DNA of 6,436 nt from the NCBI GenBank assembly GCA_030447125.1, contig JAUJLZ010000031.1, positions 1-6,436 on the forward strand, written 5' to 3'. Both the position numbers and the translations under genes were made by a program. The notes under the pieces were generated by a model, which saw only the letters and a program-made list of their open reading frames with translations, was not told the DNA's origin and ran no database searches. Below, one piece after another: positions 1 to 6,420 of this stretch. Each line of letters starts with the position of its first letter. The stretch's first letter is position 1. Origin of the DNA: Acidimicrobiales bacterium (GTDB taxonomy: Bacteria > Actinomycetota > Acidimicrobiia > Acidimicrobiales > CADCSY01).

Positions 1-220
1 AGTCGTCGTCACCCCGGCCGATGGCCACGTCGTAGTTGCCGGCGATGCACTCCACCCCGTTGTCGACCAGCAGCGGCCACACCGCGTCGGGCTCGGCGCC
101 GAAGCCGCCCAGGTCGCCCAGGCACCACAGCCGTTCGCAGCCCCGGGCCCGGGCGTCTTCCAGGAACGCCCGCAGGGCGTAGGGGTTGGAGTAGACGCCT
201 CCGCACACGGCGAGTCGCAT
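1..220 (-). CDS. Metallophosphoesterase-fold protein, N-terminal 73 residues (partial)
   Basis: This is the start of a minus-strand gene that runs off the left edge; only 73 codons are visible. The ATG is at 220 and the product begins MRLAVCGGVYSNPYALRAFL. Calcineurin-like phosphoesterases open with a short beta strand and a D-x-H-G-N metal motif, then GD and GN-H-D/E motifs. Here the GD motif is present (LGDLGGFG, D36) and so is a GN motif (GNYD, N62), with family-like spacing. The first motif reads G8-V-Y10-S-N12, so the expected Asp and His ligands are replaced, and Tyr63 stands where His is usual. The family call is good; the substrate is unknown and catalytic activity is uncertain. The gene diverges from the downstream operon and shares its upstream region. 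No Shine-Dalgarno is seen before the ATG, which fits a leaderless message. Confidence 0.8.
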   Translation of the reverse strand, partial: MRLAVCGGVYSNPYALRAFLEDARARGCERLWCLGDLGGFGAEPDAVWPLLVDNGVECIAGNYDVAIGRGDDD

Positions 221-226
221 GACGCA

Positions 227-232
227 AGGTTA
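227..232 (-). promoter_or_regulatory. Putative -10 element for leaderless phosphoesterase mRNA
   Basis: On the minus strand the hexamer TAACCT (TAnnnT pattern) lies six bases before the ATG at 220. A transcript starting at that A would be leaderless. A weak -35-like TTGGTG sits at 257-252 with a 19-base spacer. No Shine-Dalgarno is present. The call rests on spacing and consensus only. Confidence 0.4.
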
Positions 233-297
233 CAACGCGAGTTTGACCAGCCACCAATGCCGGTGGAAGTGACCAGGCCCGGCGGTGACCGCGTCGA

Positions 298-303
298 TAG
301 TCT
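298..303 (+). promoter_or_regulatory. Putative -10 element for the six-gene operon
   Basis: TAGTCT, a TAnnnT-type -10 hexamer common in actinobacteria, ends eight bases before the GTG at 312. Transcription could therefore start at or next to that GTG and give a leaderless mRNA for the first operon gene. No convincing -35 hexamer occurs at 16-18 bases upstream; GTGACC at 269-274 is too distant. No operator-like palindrome or riboswitch fold was recognised in 221-311. Confidence 0.4.
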
Positions 304-311
304 GGCGATCC

Positions 312-1430
312 GTGATCGACGCCCCCGCCACCCTGGCTTCCGACGCCGAGATCGACGCCCATCCCTGCGTTCGGTCGGCGGTTCGCCTGGCCGAGGAGCT
401 GTTGGCCCCCGAGGCCGAGCGGGTCGATGTCGAGGGGGTGCCCGCCAGCCACGTCTCGGCCCTGGCCGGCGCCGGTCTCCTCGGTGTCTACGGCCCGGTC
501 GACGCCGGAGGAAGTGATGTCCCGGCGTCCGTGGCCCGCCGGGTCACCGAGGTGCTGTCGGGGGCCGACGGGGCCACCTGGTTCGTGTGGACCCAACATG
601 CCTGGCCGGTGCGGGTGGTGGCCCGCTCCGCCAACGACGAGCTGCGCCGGCGCTGGCTTCCCCGCCTCTGCACCAACAGCCTGGGGGGGATCGCCGTGGC
701 CCAGCTTCGGCGCCTCGTAGGGCCGACGGTCCGAGCCCGGCCGGAACCCGACGGTGGGTGGATCCTCGACGGTACGGCATCGTGGGTGACCAGCTGGGGC
801 CTGGCCGAGGTGCTGCTGGTCGCCGCCGCCACGGACGATGACCAGGCCGTGTCGGTCCTGGTGGCGGCCCGGTCCCAACCCGGCCTGGTGGCGTCGGCCC
901 CCCTCGCCCTGGCAGCCATGGGGGCGACGGCGACCGTCCGCCTCGACTTCGACGGCCTGGTCGTGTCCGCCGCCGACGTCATCGAGGTGGTCCCCCTCGG
1001 CGACTGGCGCCGGGTTGACGCCAACAAGGCGGCCAATGTCACCCCGGCGGTGTTCGGGCTCCTCGCCTCGGTGGTGGCGAGGCTGGAAGAGGCGGCCGAC
1101 CGGCGGGACGAGCCGATGGCGCTCAGCCTGGCCACCGGCCTGGCTGAGGAGACGGCGGCTGTGCGCACCGCGGCCTACCGCCTGCTCGACGAGGTCCCGG
1201 CGGGAGAGGCCATCGACGAGCGGTTGGCCCTGCGGGCCCGGGCTCTGGAGCTGGGCGTGCGGGCCGCTACGGCGCTGGTGGCGGCCAGCGGGGGAGCAGG
1301 GATGTCGTTGTCCTCCCCGGCCCAGCGCCAGGCACGCGAGGCGCTGTTCCACCTGGTCCAGGCCCAGACGGTGCCGGTGCGGCGGGCCACCCTGGCCCGC
1401 CTGGCCGAGGTCGGGGGCATCCGACCATGA
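312..1430 (+). CDS. Acyl-CoA dehydrogenase-like flavoprotein of unknown substrate
   Basis: The 372-residue product has the length and order of an acyl-CoA dehydrogenase: a helical N-terminal part (about 1-125), a middle beta domain (about 126-225, with a DGTASWVTSWG segment near 153-163 resembling the family's G-x-K-x-W-I-T strand), and a C-terminal helical flavin domain (about 235-372). The C-terminus has GGAG (327-330) and REALFHLVQAQT (342-353), matching the family's late GG and RDA-type regions. The usual T-E-P-x-x-G-S-D flavin motif is missing; AQLRRLVGPT occupies that place, and I cannot identify a catalytic Glu. It may be a divergent dehydrogenase, oxidase or flavin monooxygenase-like protein. 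GTG 312 is preferred: a -10-like site lies just before it, and codons from the alternative GTG at 285 include the rare ATA. First gene of the operon; ATGA overlap with the next. Confidence 0.8.
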   Translation: MIDAPATLASDAEIDAHPCVRSAVRLAEELLAPEAERVDVEGVPASHVSALAGAGLLGVYGPVDAGGSDVPASVARRVTEVLSGADGATWFVWTQHAWPVRVVARSANDELRRRWLPRLCTNSLGGIAVAQLRRLVGPTVRARPEPDGGWILDGTASWVTSWGLAEVLLVAAATDDDQAVSVLVAARSQPGLVASAPLALAAMGATATVRLDFDGLVVSAADVIEVVPLGDWRRVDANKAANVTPAVFGLLASVVARLEEAADRRDEPMALSLATGLAEETAAVRTAAYRLLDEVPAGEAIDERLALRARALELGVRAATALVAASGGAGMSLSSPAQRQAREALFHLVQAQTVPVRRATLARLAEVGGIRP

Positions 1431-2233
1431 CGGGCTGGCGGCTCTGCGACGCCGACTGGAACCACTGGCCCGACGGGCTCGACGACGCCGCCGTGTGGGC
1501 GGCGGCGGCGGCCGCCGGCTTCGAGGGCGTCGAGGTGGGCGTCTACCGGGCCGACGACGAACTGGCCCCGGAGCGAGTCGAGTGGTTCCAGGCCCTGGCC
1601 GGGGGGACGGGCCTGCCGGTGGCCATGCTCCTGCTCTCGCTGCCGGCCGAGCGCTGGCCCGACGGGGCCCTGTCGACGCCGGACAGCGCTGAGGGGGTGG
1701 CCAACGAAGCTCGGGCCACCGCCGAGGTGGCTGTCGGCCTCGGCCTCGACACCATCGGTCTGTGGCCTGGGGCCGACCCCCCCGACGCCTCCCGGGACGA
1801 GCTCGTCGCCGGCGCCCGTCGGGTGGTGGCCGCCGTGGCCCCCACCGGTGCGCGCGTGGCGCTGGAGTACAAGCCGGACACGGCGCTGGCGACGGCCGGC
1901 GACGCCCTCGGCCTGTGTGACGCCGTGCCCGGCCTGGGGGTCCTCCTCGACACCGGTCACGCCTACGCCGCCGGCGAGGACCCGGCCGCGGTGGTGGGCC
2001 GGGTGGGCGCGCGCCTCTGGCACGTGCACCTGGGCGACGCCGTCGAGGGCAACGCCGACGATGACCTACCGGTCGGGCGCCTCCACGACTTCGCCCCCTT
2101 CACCGCCGCCCTCGACGCCACCGGCTACACCGGCGCCGCCTCCCTCGACCTGTACGGCGCCGTCTGCGCCGGCGTCGCCACCGGCGCCGAGGCGGCAGCC
2201 GAGAGCCGGGCCCACCTCCTCGGGGCCCGGTGA
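1427..2233 (+). CDS. Sugar phosphate isomerase/epimerase-type TIM-barrel protein
   Basis: The 268-residue product fits the xylose isomerase-like TIM-barrel family (AP endonuclease 2 fold), whose members isomerise or epimerise sugars or sugar acids using a divalent metal. Barrel strands recur as short hydrophobic runs: GFEGVEVGVY (31-40), LPVAMLLLSL (63-72), LDTIGLWPG (107-115), VALEYKP (144-150), LGVLLDTGH (170-178) and WHVHLGD (198-204). Probable metal ligands are Glu147, Asp175 and His201 (or His199). The fourth, usually Glu in the last strand, is Asp241 in SLDLYG. The poly-Ala run at 25-30 is part of the first helix. The ATG overlaps the previous stop as ATGA and its own stop overlaps the next start as GTGA. 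The family is clear; the substrate cannot be read from sequence. A role on a keto- or aldo-sugar in the same pathway as the neighbours is inferred. Confidence 0.85.
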   Translation: MTGWRLCDADWNHWPDGLDDAAVWAAAAAAGFEGVEVGVYRADDELAPERVEWFQALAGGTGLPVAMLLLSLPAERWPDGALSTPDSAEGVANEARATAEVAVGLGLDTIGLWPGADPPDASRDELVAGARRVVAAVAPTGARVALEYKPDTALATAGDALGLCDAVPGLGVLLDTGHAYAAGEDPAAVVGRVGARLWHVHLGDAVEGNADDDLPVGRLHDFAPFTAALDATGYTGAASLDLYGAVCAGVATGAEAAAESRAHLLGAR

Positions 2234-3276
2234 GGGCGGTCGTGGCCCACGGGCCCGGCGACTTCCGCCTCGAGGACGTGCCCGACCCCCGGCGGGAGGC
2301 CGGGGCGGTCCTGGAGATCGAGGCCTCCGGCGTCTGTGCCGCCGACCGCATGATCTGGCGAGGCGACGGGCCCTGGGAGCTGTCGTTTCCCTTCACCCCG
2401 GGCCACGAGATCCTGGGCCGGGTGGCCTGGATCGACGACGAGTGCGCCCATCAGTGGGGTGTGGGCGTCGGCGACCGGGTGACCGCCGAGGTCATGGTGC
2501 CGTGCCGGCGTTGCCGCTTGTGCCGGGCCGGGCGAGAGAACCTGTGCCGCTTCGGCACGCACCTGGGCAGCGGCCTGCCCGGGGCCTTCGCCGAGCGCAT
2601 GGCGCTTCCGCCCGAGGCCGTGGTCCATGAGATCCCGCCCGACCTCGACACCACCGCCGCCGTGCTGGTGGAGCCGGCCGCCTGCTCGGTGCACGCCCTG
2701 CGCCGGGCCGAGATCGGGGCCGACGACGTGGTGGTCATCGCCGGCATCGGCTCCATCGGCGCCGCCGCCCTGGGCGCAGCCCGGGGACGGGCCAAGCGCC
2801 TCATCGCGGTGGTGACCTCGCCGGCCCGGGCCGAGCTCGCCCTCGCCTTGGGCGCCGACGACGTGGTCGAGCTGTCCCGCACCTCGAGTACCGAGGCCGA
2901 GACCACCCCCGGCGTGGAGGAGCTGCTGGAGCTGACGGCAGGCGATGGCCCCGACGTCTTCATCGACTGCTCCGGATCGCCCGATGCCGTCCACCTGGGC
3001 CTGGCCGCGCTCGTCCCCGGCGGTCGCCTCGTCCTCTACGGGGTGTACCGGCACCCGGCGACCGTGGACCTCAACGTGGTGGCCGAGCACAAGGAGCTCG
3101 ACATCCGAGGCGGGCATCTCGCTCCCAGGGCGTTCCCCGAGGCAATCGAGCTCCTTCGTACAGGCCTGATCGACGCCGAGCGCATCGTCACCCACCGCCA
3201 CTCGATGGGAGACGTACACGCTGCCGTGAGCGAGGCGCCCGACCGGAGCCGGCTCAAGGCCATGCTGGTCCCATGA
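2230..3276 (+). CDS. Zinc-dependent MDR polyol/sugar dehydrogenase (erythritol/threitol or sorbitol dehydrogenase-like)
   Basis: The 348-residue product is a complete zinc-containing medium-chain dehydrogenase that would interconvert a polyol or secondary alcohol with its ketone. The catalytic zinc site is Cys36, His59-Glu60 (PGHE) and Glu148 (VEP); the structural zinc site is Cys92, Cys95, Cys98 and Cys106. The Rossmann domain has AGIGSIG at 171-177. The end of its second strand reads VVTSPAR (194-200), with no Asp where NAD-specific relatives usually have one, so NADP use is possible. From memory, the N-terminal HGPxDxRLE region, the DDE-A-QWG insert near 69-77 and the KELDIRGGHL segment (288-297) resemble the mycobacterial erythritol/L-threitol dehydrogenase EltD; this was not checked by alignment. 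GTG 2230 is chosen for the GTGA overlap and because the fold begins at once. Other polyols or aldonates are possible substrates. Confidence 0.9.
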   Translation: MRAVVAHGPGDFRLEDVPDPRREAGAVLEIEASGVCAADRMIWRGDGPWELSFPFTPGHEILGRVAWIDDECAHQWGVGVGDRVTAEVMVPCRRCRLCRAGRENLCRFGTHLGSGLPGAFAERMALPPEAVVHEIPPDLDTTAAVLVEPAACSVHALRRAEIGADDVVVIAGIGSIGAAALGAARGRAKRLIAVVTSPARAELALALGADDVVELSRTSSTEAETTPGVEELLELTAGDGPDVFIDCSGSPDAVHLGLAALVPGGRLVLYGVYRHPATVDLNVVAEHKELDIRGGHLAPRAFPEAIELLRTGLIDAERIVTHRHSMGDVHAAVSEAPDRSRLKAMLVP

Positions 3277-3962
3277 ACCTCGGTCCCGCGGCCACTGGTC
3301 CCCTGCACGATCACGCCGGCCTCATCCAGCAACTGATCCGCCTCGGGTCCAAGGCCGTCGACCGGGGGCTGGTGCTCGGATCGGGCGGGAACCTCTCGGC
3401 TCGCCTGCCCGGCGCCGACCAGTGCGTGGTCACCGCCAGCGGGACGTGGCTCGACGAGCTGCACGCCGACGACTTCAGCCTGGTCAGCCTCGATGGCACC
3501 TGGCGGGGCGGGCACGTCACGCCCTCCAGTGAGGTGGCGCTGCACCTGCACAGCTACCGGGCCCGGCCCGACGTCAACGCCGTCATCCACCTGCACCCGC
3601 AGCTCTCGGTGCTGCTCGACGCCCTGGGCCATCGCATCCGTCTCATCACCATCGACCACGCCTACTACGTGCGACGGGTGGCCACGGTGGCCTACATCGC
3701 CTCCGGCACCGAGGAGCTGGCCGCCGCCGGCGCCGCCGCCCTGGTCGATGCCGACGCCGTCATCCTCGGCCACCACGGCTGCTCGGTGGTGGGCGCCACC
3801 GTCGAAGAGGCCCACAAGCGGGCGGCCAACCTGGAGGAGGCGGCGGCGGCCACCTACCGGGCCCTCATGCTGGGCGACACCACCACCGAGTGCCCGCCCG
3901 AATACCTGGCCCGGGTGCATCAGATGGAGGCCGAGGCGGCCGGATCGCTGCCCGCCCCGTGA
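3273..3962 (+). CDS. Class II aldolase/adducin-family protein
   Basis: The 229-residue product has the family's usual length and motifs. GSGGNLSAR (36-44) forms the phosphate-binding loop. SSE (85-87) supplies the likely catalytic Glu87. HLHP (106-109) and GHHG (166-169) supply the zinc ligands His106, His108 and His168. Relatives include L-fuculose-1-phosphate and rhamnulose-1-phosphate aldolases, L-ribulose-5-phosphate 4-epimerase, 3-oxotetronate-4-phosphate decarboxylase (OtnC) and methylthioribulose-phosphate dehydratase (MtnB). The motifs do not separate these activities. Next to a sugar kinase, cleavage of a phosphorylated ketose to DHAP or glycolaldehyde-type products is the simplest inference. 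The ATG overlaps the previous stop (ATGA), and the stop overlaps the kinase GTG (GTGA). The protein has no signal peptide and should be cytosolic. Confidence 0.88.
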   Translation: MNLGPAATGPLHDHAGLIQQLIRLGSKAVDRGLVLGSGGNLSARLPGADQCVVTASGTWLDELHADDFSLVSLDGTWRGGHVTPSSEVALHLHSYRARPDVNAVIHLHPQLSVLLDALGHRIRLITIDHAYYVRRVATVAYIASGTEELAAAGAAALVDADAVILGHHGCSVVGATVEEAHKRAANLEEAAAATYRALMLGDTTTECPPEYLARVHQMEAEAAGSLPAP

Positions 3963-5419
3963 CCCTGCTGGCGGCCGGGCTCGACCTCGGGGGCTCTGCC
4001 GTCAAGGCCTGGGTGGCGGAGGTGGGTGGGACACTGGTCGCCGCGGCCACCGAGACGGTGGTCACCCAACGACCGGGCCCCGACCGTGTGGAGCTCGACC
4101 CCGCCTCCTGGTGGGCGGCCTGTCGACGGACGCTGCGCGAGGCCGTGGCCCGGGCCGACCGCCAGCCCGGCGACTACGCCGGCGTCACCGCCTCCTCGCT
4201 GCGCCAGGGCTTCGTCCTCACCGACGGCACGAACGAGCTGGGCCCGGCCGTCCTCAACAGCGATCGGCGGGGCGCCGACCAGCTCGACCGGCTGCGGCGG
4301 GAGGTGGGGGTCGACGCCCTCTACGCCACCACCGGGCACTGGCCGGCCCCCGAGCTGACCCTGCCCAAGCTCCTCCACCTGGCCGAGGCCGAGCCGCAGC
4401 GCTGGGCAGCGACCCGTCGGGTGCTGTTCATCCACGACTGGGCCCTGTGGCGCCTCTCGGGCCAGGAGCTCACCGAGGTGTCCCTCGCCAGTGCCGGACA
4501 GATGGCCGACGTGGCCCCACGGTGCTGGGCCACAGATCTCCTCCAAGGCGTCGGTCTCGGCACCGCCCGATTGGCCCCGCTGGTGGAGGCGGGCACGGTG
4601 GTGGGCCACCTGGTGGACGACGATCTGGGTTTGCCCGTGGGCCTGCCCGTGGTCGCCGGCGGGGGCGACACGCAGGCGGCGGCCATGGGCTCGGGGGGCC
4701 TGGCCGACGGGGTCGTCACGGTGGTGGCCGGGTCCAGCACCCCGGTCCAGGCGGCGACGTCCGTGCCGCCGCAGGACCCGCTGCGCCACCCCTGGGTGTC
4801 GACCCACTTGGCCCCTGATCGCTGGGCGGTGGAGACCAACGCCGCCTACCCCGGGACGATGCTCGCGTGGCTGGCAGGCGTCCAGCGCTGCTCGGTCGAC
4901 GAGCTGTGGACGAGGGCGGGGGACAGCGAGCCCGGCGCCCACGGGGTCACCGCGGTGGTGGCGGTCCCGGTGTGGAGCGAGGAGGCGTGGGTGACCCGGG
5001 CCCCGCAGACGATCGTGGGGGTCGGCCCTTCCACCACCGGCGCCGACGTGGCCCGGGCCTTTGTCGAGGCCCACGCCTATGCCGTGCGGGCCAACGTGGC
5101 CGACCTCGAGCGCGTGCTGGGACGGCGGGTGACTCGACTGGTGGTGACCGGGGGCGGGGCCCGCCACGGTCATCTCCCGCGGCTGGTGGCCCAGGTGGTC
5201 GGGCGCGAGGTCACCGTGCCCGCCACCACGCAGCCGGCGGCGGTCACCGGCGTCGCCCTGGTGGCCCGGGCGTGTGGGATGGATCTGCGTGCCGGCGGTG
5301 ACGCGACAGGCACGGTCGTCATCCCCGCCGGCGACCCCCAGCCCTACGAGGAGCCCTACCGCCGCTACCTCCGAGCTCACGAGGTCCTGCGCACGCACCT
5401 CCCCGAGGAACTTCGGTGA
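3959..5419 (+). CDS. FGGY-family carbohydrate kinase, LsrK/YoaC-like
   Basis: The 486-residue product is a full-length two-domain FGGY kinase that would phosphorylate a small sugar or related compound with ATP. The N-terminal phosphate-1 motif is GLDLGGSAVKA (7-17). Motif TASSLRQG (77-84) resembles the S-M-R-E-G segment I recall in the autoinducer-2 kinase LsrK. GGGDTQ (234-239) carries the likely catalytic base Asp237 and is followed by the VAGSS loop (256-260). VVTGGGARHG (395-404) is the C-terminal ATP-binding motif. The reading frame is open from ATG 3890, but GTG 3959 is chosen: it makes a GTGA overlap with the aldolase stop and puts the phosphate-1 strand at the true N-terminus. Its 3' neighbour is a YoaD-like dehydrogenase, as in the Bacillus yoaDCB operon. 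Whether the substrate is AI-2-like or another sugar is unresolved. Confidence 0.9.
   Translation: MTLLAAGLDLGGSAVKAWVAEVGGTLVAAATETVVTQRPGPDRVELDPASWWAACRRTLREAVARADRQPGDYAGVTASSLRQGFVLTDGTNELGPAVLNSDRRGADQLDRLRREVGVDALYATTGHWPAPELTLPKLLHLAEAEPQRWAATRRVLFIHDWALWRLSGQELTEVSLASAGQMADVAPRCWATDLLQGVGLGTARLAPLVEAGTVVGHLVDDDLGLPVGLPVVAGGGDTQAAAMGSGGLADGVVTVVAGSSTPVQAATSVPPQDPLRHPWVSTHLAPDRWAVETNAAYPGTMLAWLAGVQRCSVDELWTRAGDSEPGAHGVTAVVAVPVWSEEAWVTRAPQTIVGVGPSTTGADVARAFVEAHAYAVRANVADLERVLGRRVTRLVVTGGGARHGHLPRLVAQVVGREVTVPATTQPAAVTGVALVARACGMDLRAGGDATGTVVIPAGDPQPYEEPYRRYLRAHEVLRTHLPEELR
5405..5410 (+). promoter_or_regulatory. Ribosome binding site inside the kinase 3' end
   Basis: GAGGAA lies five bases before the GTG at 5416, within the last codons of the kinase gene. 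It is the best Shine-Dalgarno match among the five overlapping junctions and supports GTG 5416 as the dehydrogenase start. The other junctions show only weak G-rich stretches, which suggests they rely more on termination-reinitiation. Confidence 0.55.
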
Positions 5420-6420
5420 AGGCCTTGGTGACCGCCGAGCTCAGCGCCGACGGGCAGGCCCGGCTGGAGGCGTTCGGCTACGACGTGGTTCGGACCGGCT
5501 GGGGCGTCACCCGCCAGGTCCTCGACCCCGAGGACCTGGTGGCTGCCGGGCGCGCAGCCACACTGCTGGTGGTCGAGATCGAGACCGTCGACGGGGCGGT
5601 CCTCGACGCCCTGCCCGACGTGCGCATCGTGGCCACGGCCCGGGGCGCGCCCAGCAACGTCGACCTGGCTGCGGCCACGGCTCGCGGCGTCCCGGTGGTC
5701 CACACCCCGGCCCGCAACGCCGCCTCGGTGGCCGACTTCACCATGGGCCTGATCATCGCCCAGTGCCGCTCCCTGGCCCGGGGCCAGGACCACCTCCGCC
5801 GGGTGGGTTGGCACGTCGACGGCGAGGTGCCCTACCTGCACTTCCGGGGTCCGGAGCTGGCCGGGCGCACGCTCGGCCTCGTCGGCTACGGCGCCGTGGG
5901 CCGAGAGGTGGCCCGCCGGGCGGCCGGTGGCTTCGCCATGCGAGTCCTGGTGAGCGATCCTTACGTGGCTGCGCCCGACCCGCCGGCGCAGGCCGCCTCC
6001 CTGATCGAGCTCCTGGCCGAGAGCGACGTGGTCAGCCTCCACTGCCCCCTGACCCCCGAGACCACCGGCCTCATCGATGCCGCCGCCCTGAAGGCCATGC
6101 GCCCCCACGCCGTCCTGGTCAACACCGCCCGGGCCGCCGTCGTCGACGAGGTTGCTCTGGTGCACGCCTTGGGCCGCCGCGCCATCGCCGGGGCCGCCCT
6201 CGACGTCTACTGGCACGAGCCGCTCCCTCGTGAGCACCCGCTGCTCACCCTCGACCACGTCACCCTGACCCCACACCTGGCCGGGGCGGCCGACGATGTC
6301 GTCATCCACCACAGCGCCATGGTCGTCGACGACGTCGAGCGCATCCTCGCCGGCCGCCGCCCCCACCACCTGGCCAACCCGGAGGTCTGGGAGAGGAACG
6401 TCGACGAGACGGGCGGCTGA
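5416..6420 (+). CDS. NAD-dependent D-2-hydroxyacid dehydrogenase, YoaD/SerA-like
   Basis: The 334-residue product belongs to the D-2-hydroxyacid dehydrogenase family, which reversibly reduces 2-oxoacids such as glyoxylate, hydroxypyruvate or 3-phosphohydroxypyruvate with NAD(P)H. The substrate loop is ARGAPSNVD (75-83), followed by HTPARNAASVADF (96-108). The Rossmann motif is GLVGYGAVGREVA (154-166), with Asp181 at the end of the next strand (VSDPY) favouring NAD. The catalytic set is intact: Arg239 (NTAR), Glu268 (HEP) and His287 (TPH), with normal spacing. There is no C-terminal ACT-type regulatory domain, so it is a short form and probably not the main serine-pathway enzyme. The GTGA overlap and good Shine-Dalgarno fix the start. 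It is the last complete gene here. Pairing with an FGGY kinase suggests it handles an acid product of the pathway; that role is inferred. Confidence 0.9.
   Translation: MKALVTAELSADGQARLEAFGYDVVRTGWGVTRQVLDPEDLVAAGRAATLLVVEIETVDGAVLDALPDVRIVATARGAPSNVDLAAATARGVPVVHTPARNAASVADFTMGLIIAQCRSLARGQDHLRRVGWHVDGEVPYLHFRGPELAGRTLGLVGYGAVGREVARRAAGGFAMRVLVSDPYVAAPDPPAQAASLIELLAESDVVSLHCPLTPETTGLIDAAALKAMRPHAVLVNTARAAVVDEVALVHALGRRAIAGAALDVYWHEPLPREHPLLTLDHVTLTPHLAGAADDVVIHHSAMVVDDVERILAGRRPHHLANPEVWERNVDETGG

Noticed and set aside
221..311. Possible SAM riboswitch ahead of the operon, suggested by the Bacillus yoaDCB parallel
   Set aside because: The stretch is too short for an S-box aptamer plus expression platform, and I recognise none of the conserved S-box segments.
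9..1352. 447-codon open frame on the minus strand opposite the acyl-CoA dehydrogenase-like gene
   Set aside because: Its translation is rich in Gly, Arg, His and Pro with no family motif. The plus-strand frame has coherent domains. High GC leaves antisense frames open by chance.
2125..3219. 364-codon open frame on the minus strand opposite the zinc dehydrogenase
   Set aside because: It is a GC-driven shadow. The plus-strand protein has complete zinc and nucleotide-binding sites.
3890..3958. Upstream ATG extending the kinase by 23 residues
   Set aside because: The added residues (Gly, Arg and Pro-rich) overlap the aldolase gene and precede the first beta strand that normally starts FGGY kinases. 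GTG 3959 fits the GTGA overlap pattern of the operon.
4631..4656. Short direct repeat of TGCCCGTGG
   Set aside because: It encodes the LPVGLPVV stretch of the kinase and is explained by codon bias; there is no sign of a regulatory or mobile repeat.
3920..5398. 492-codon open frame on the minus strand opposite the FGGY kinase
   Set aside because: The composition is low-complexity Gly/His/Arg-rich and no motif is recognisable. The kinase on the other strand has all expected motifs.
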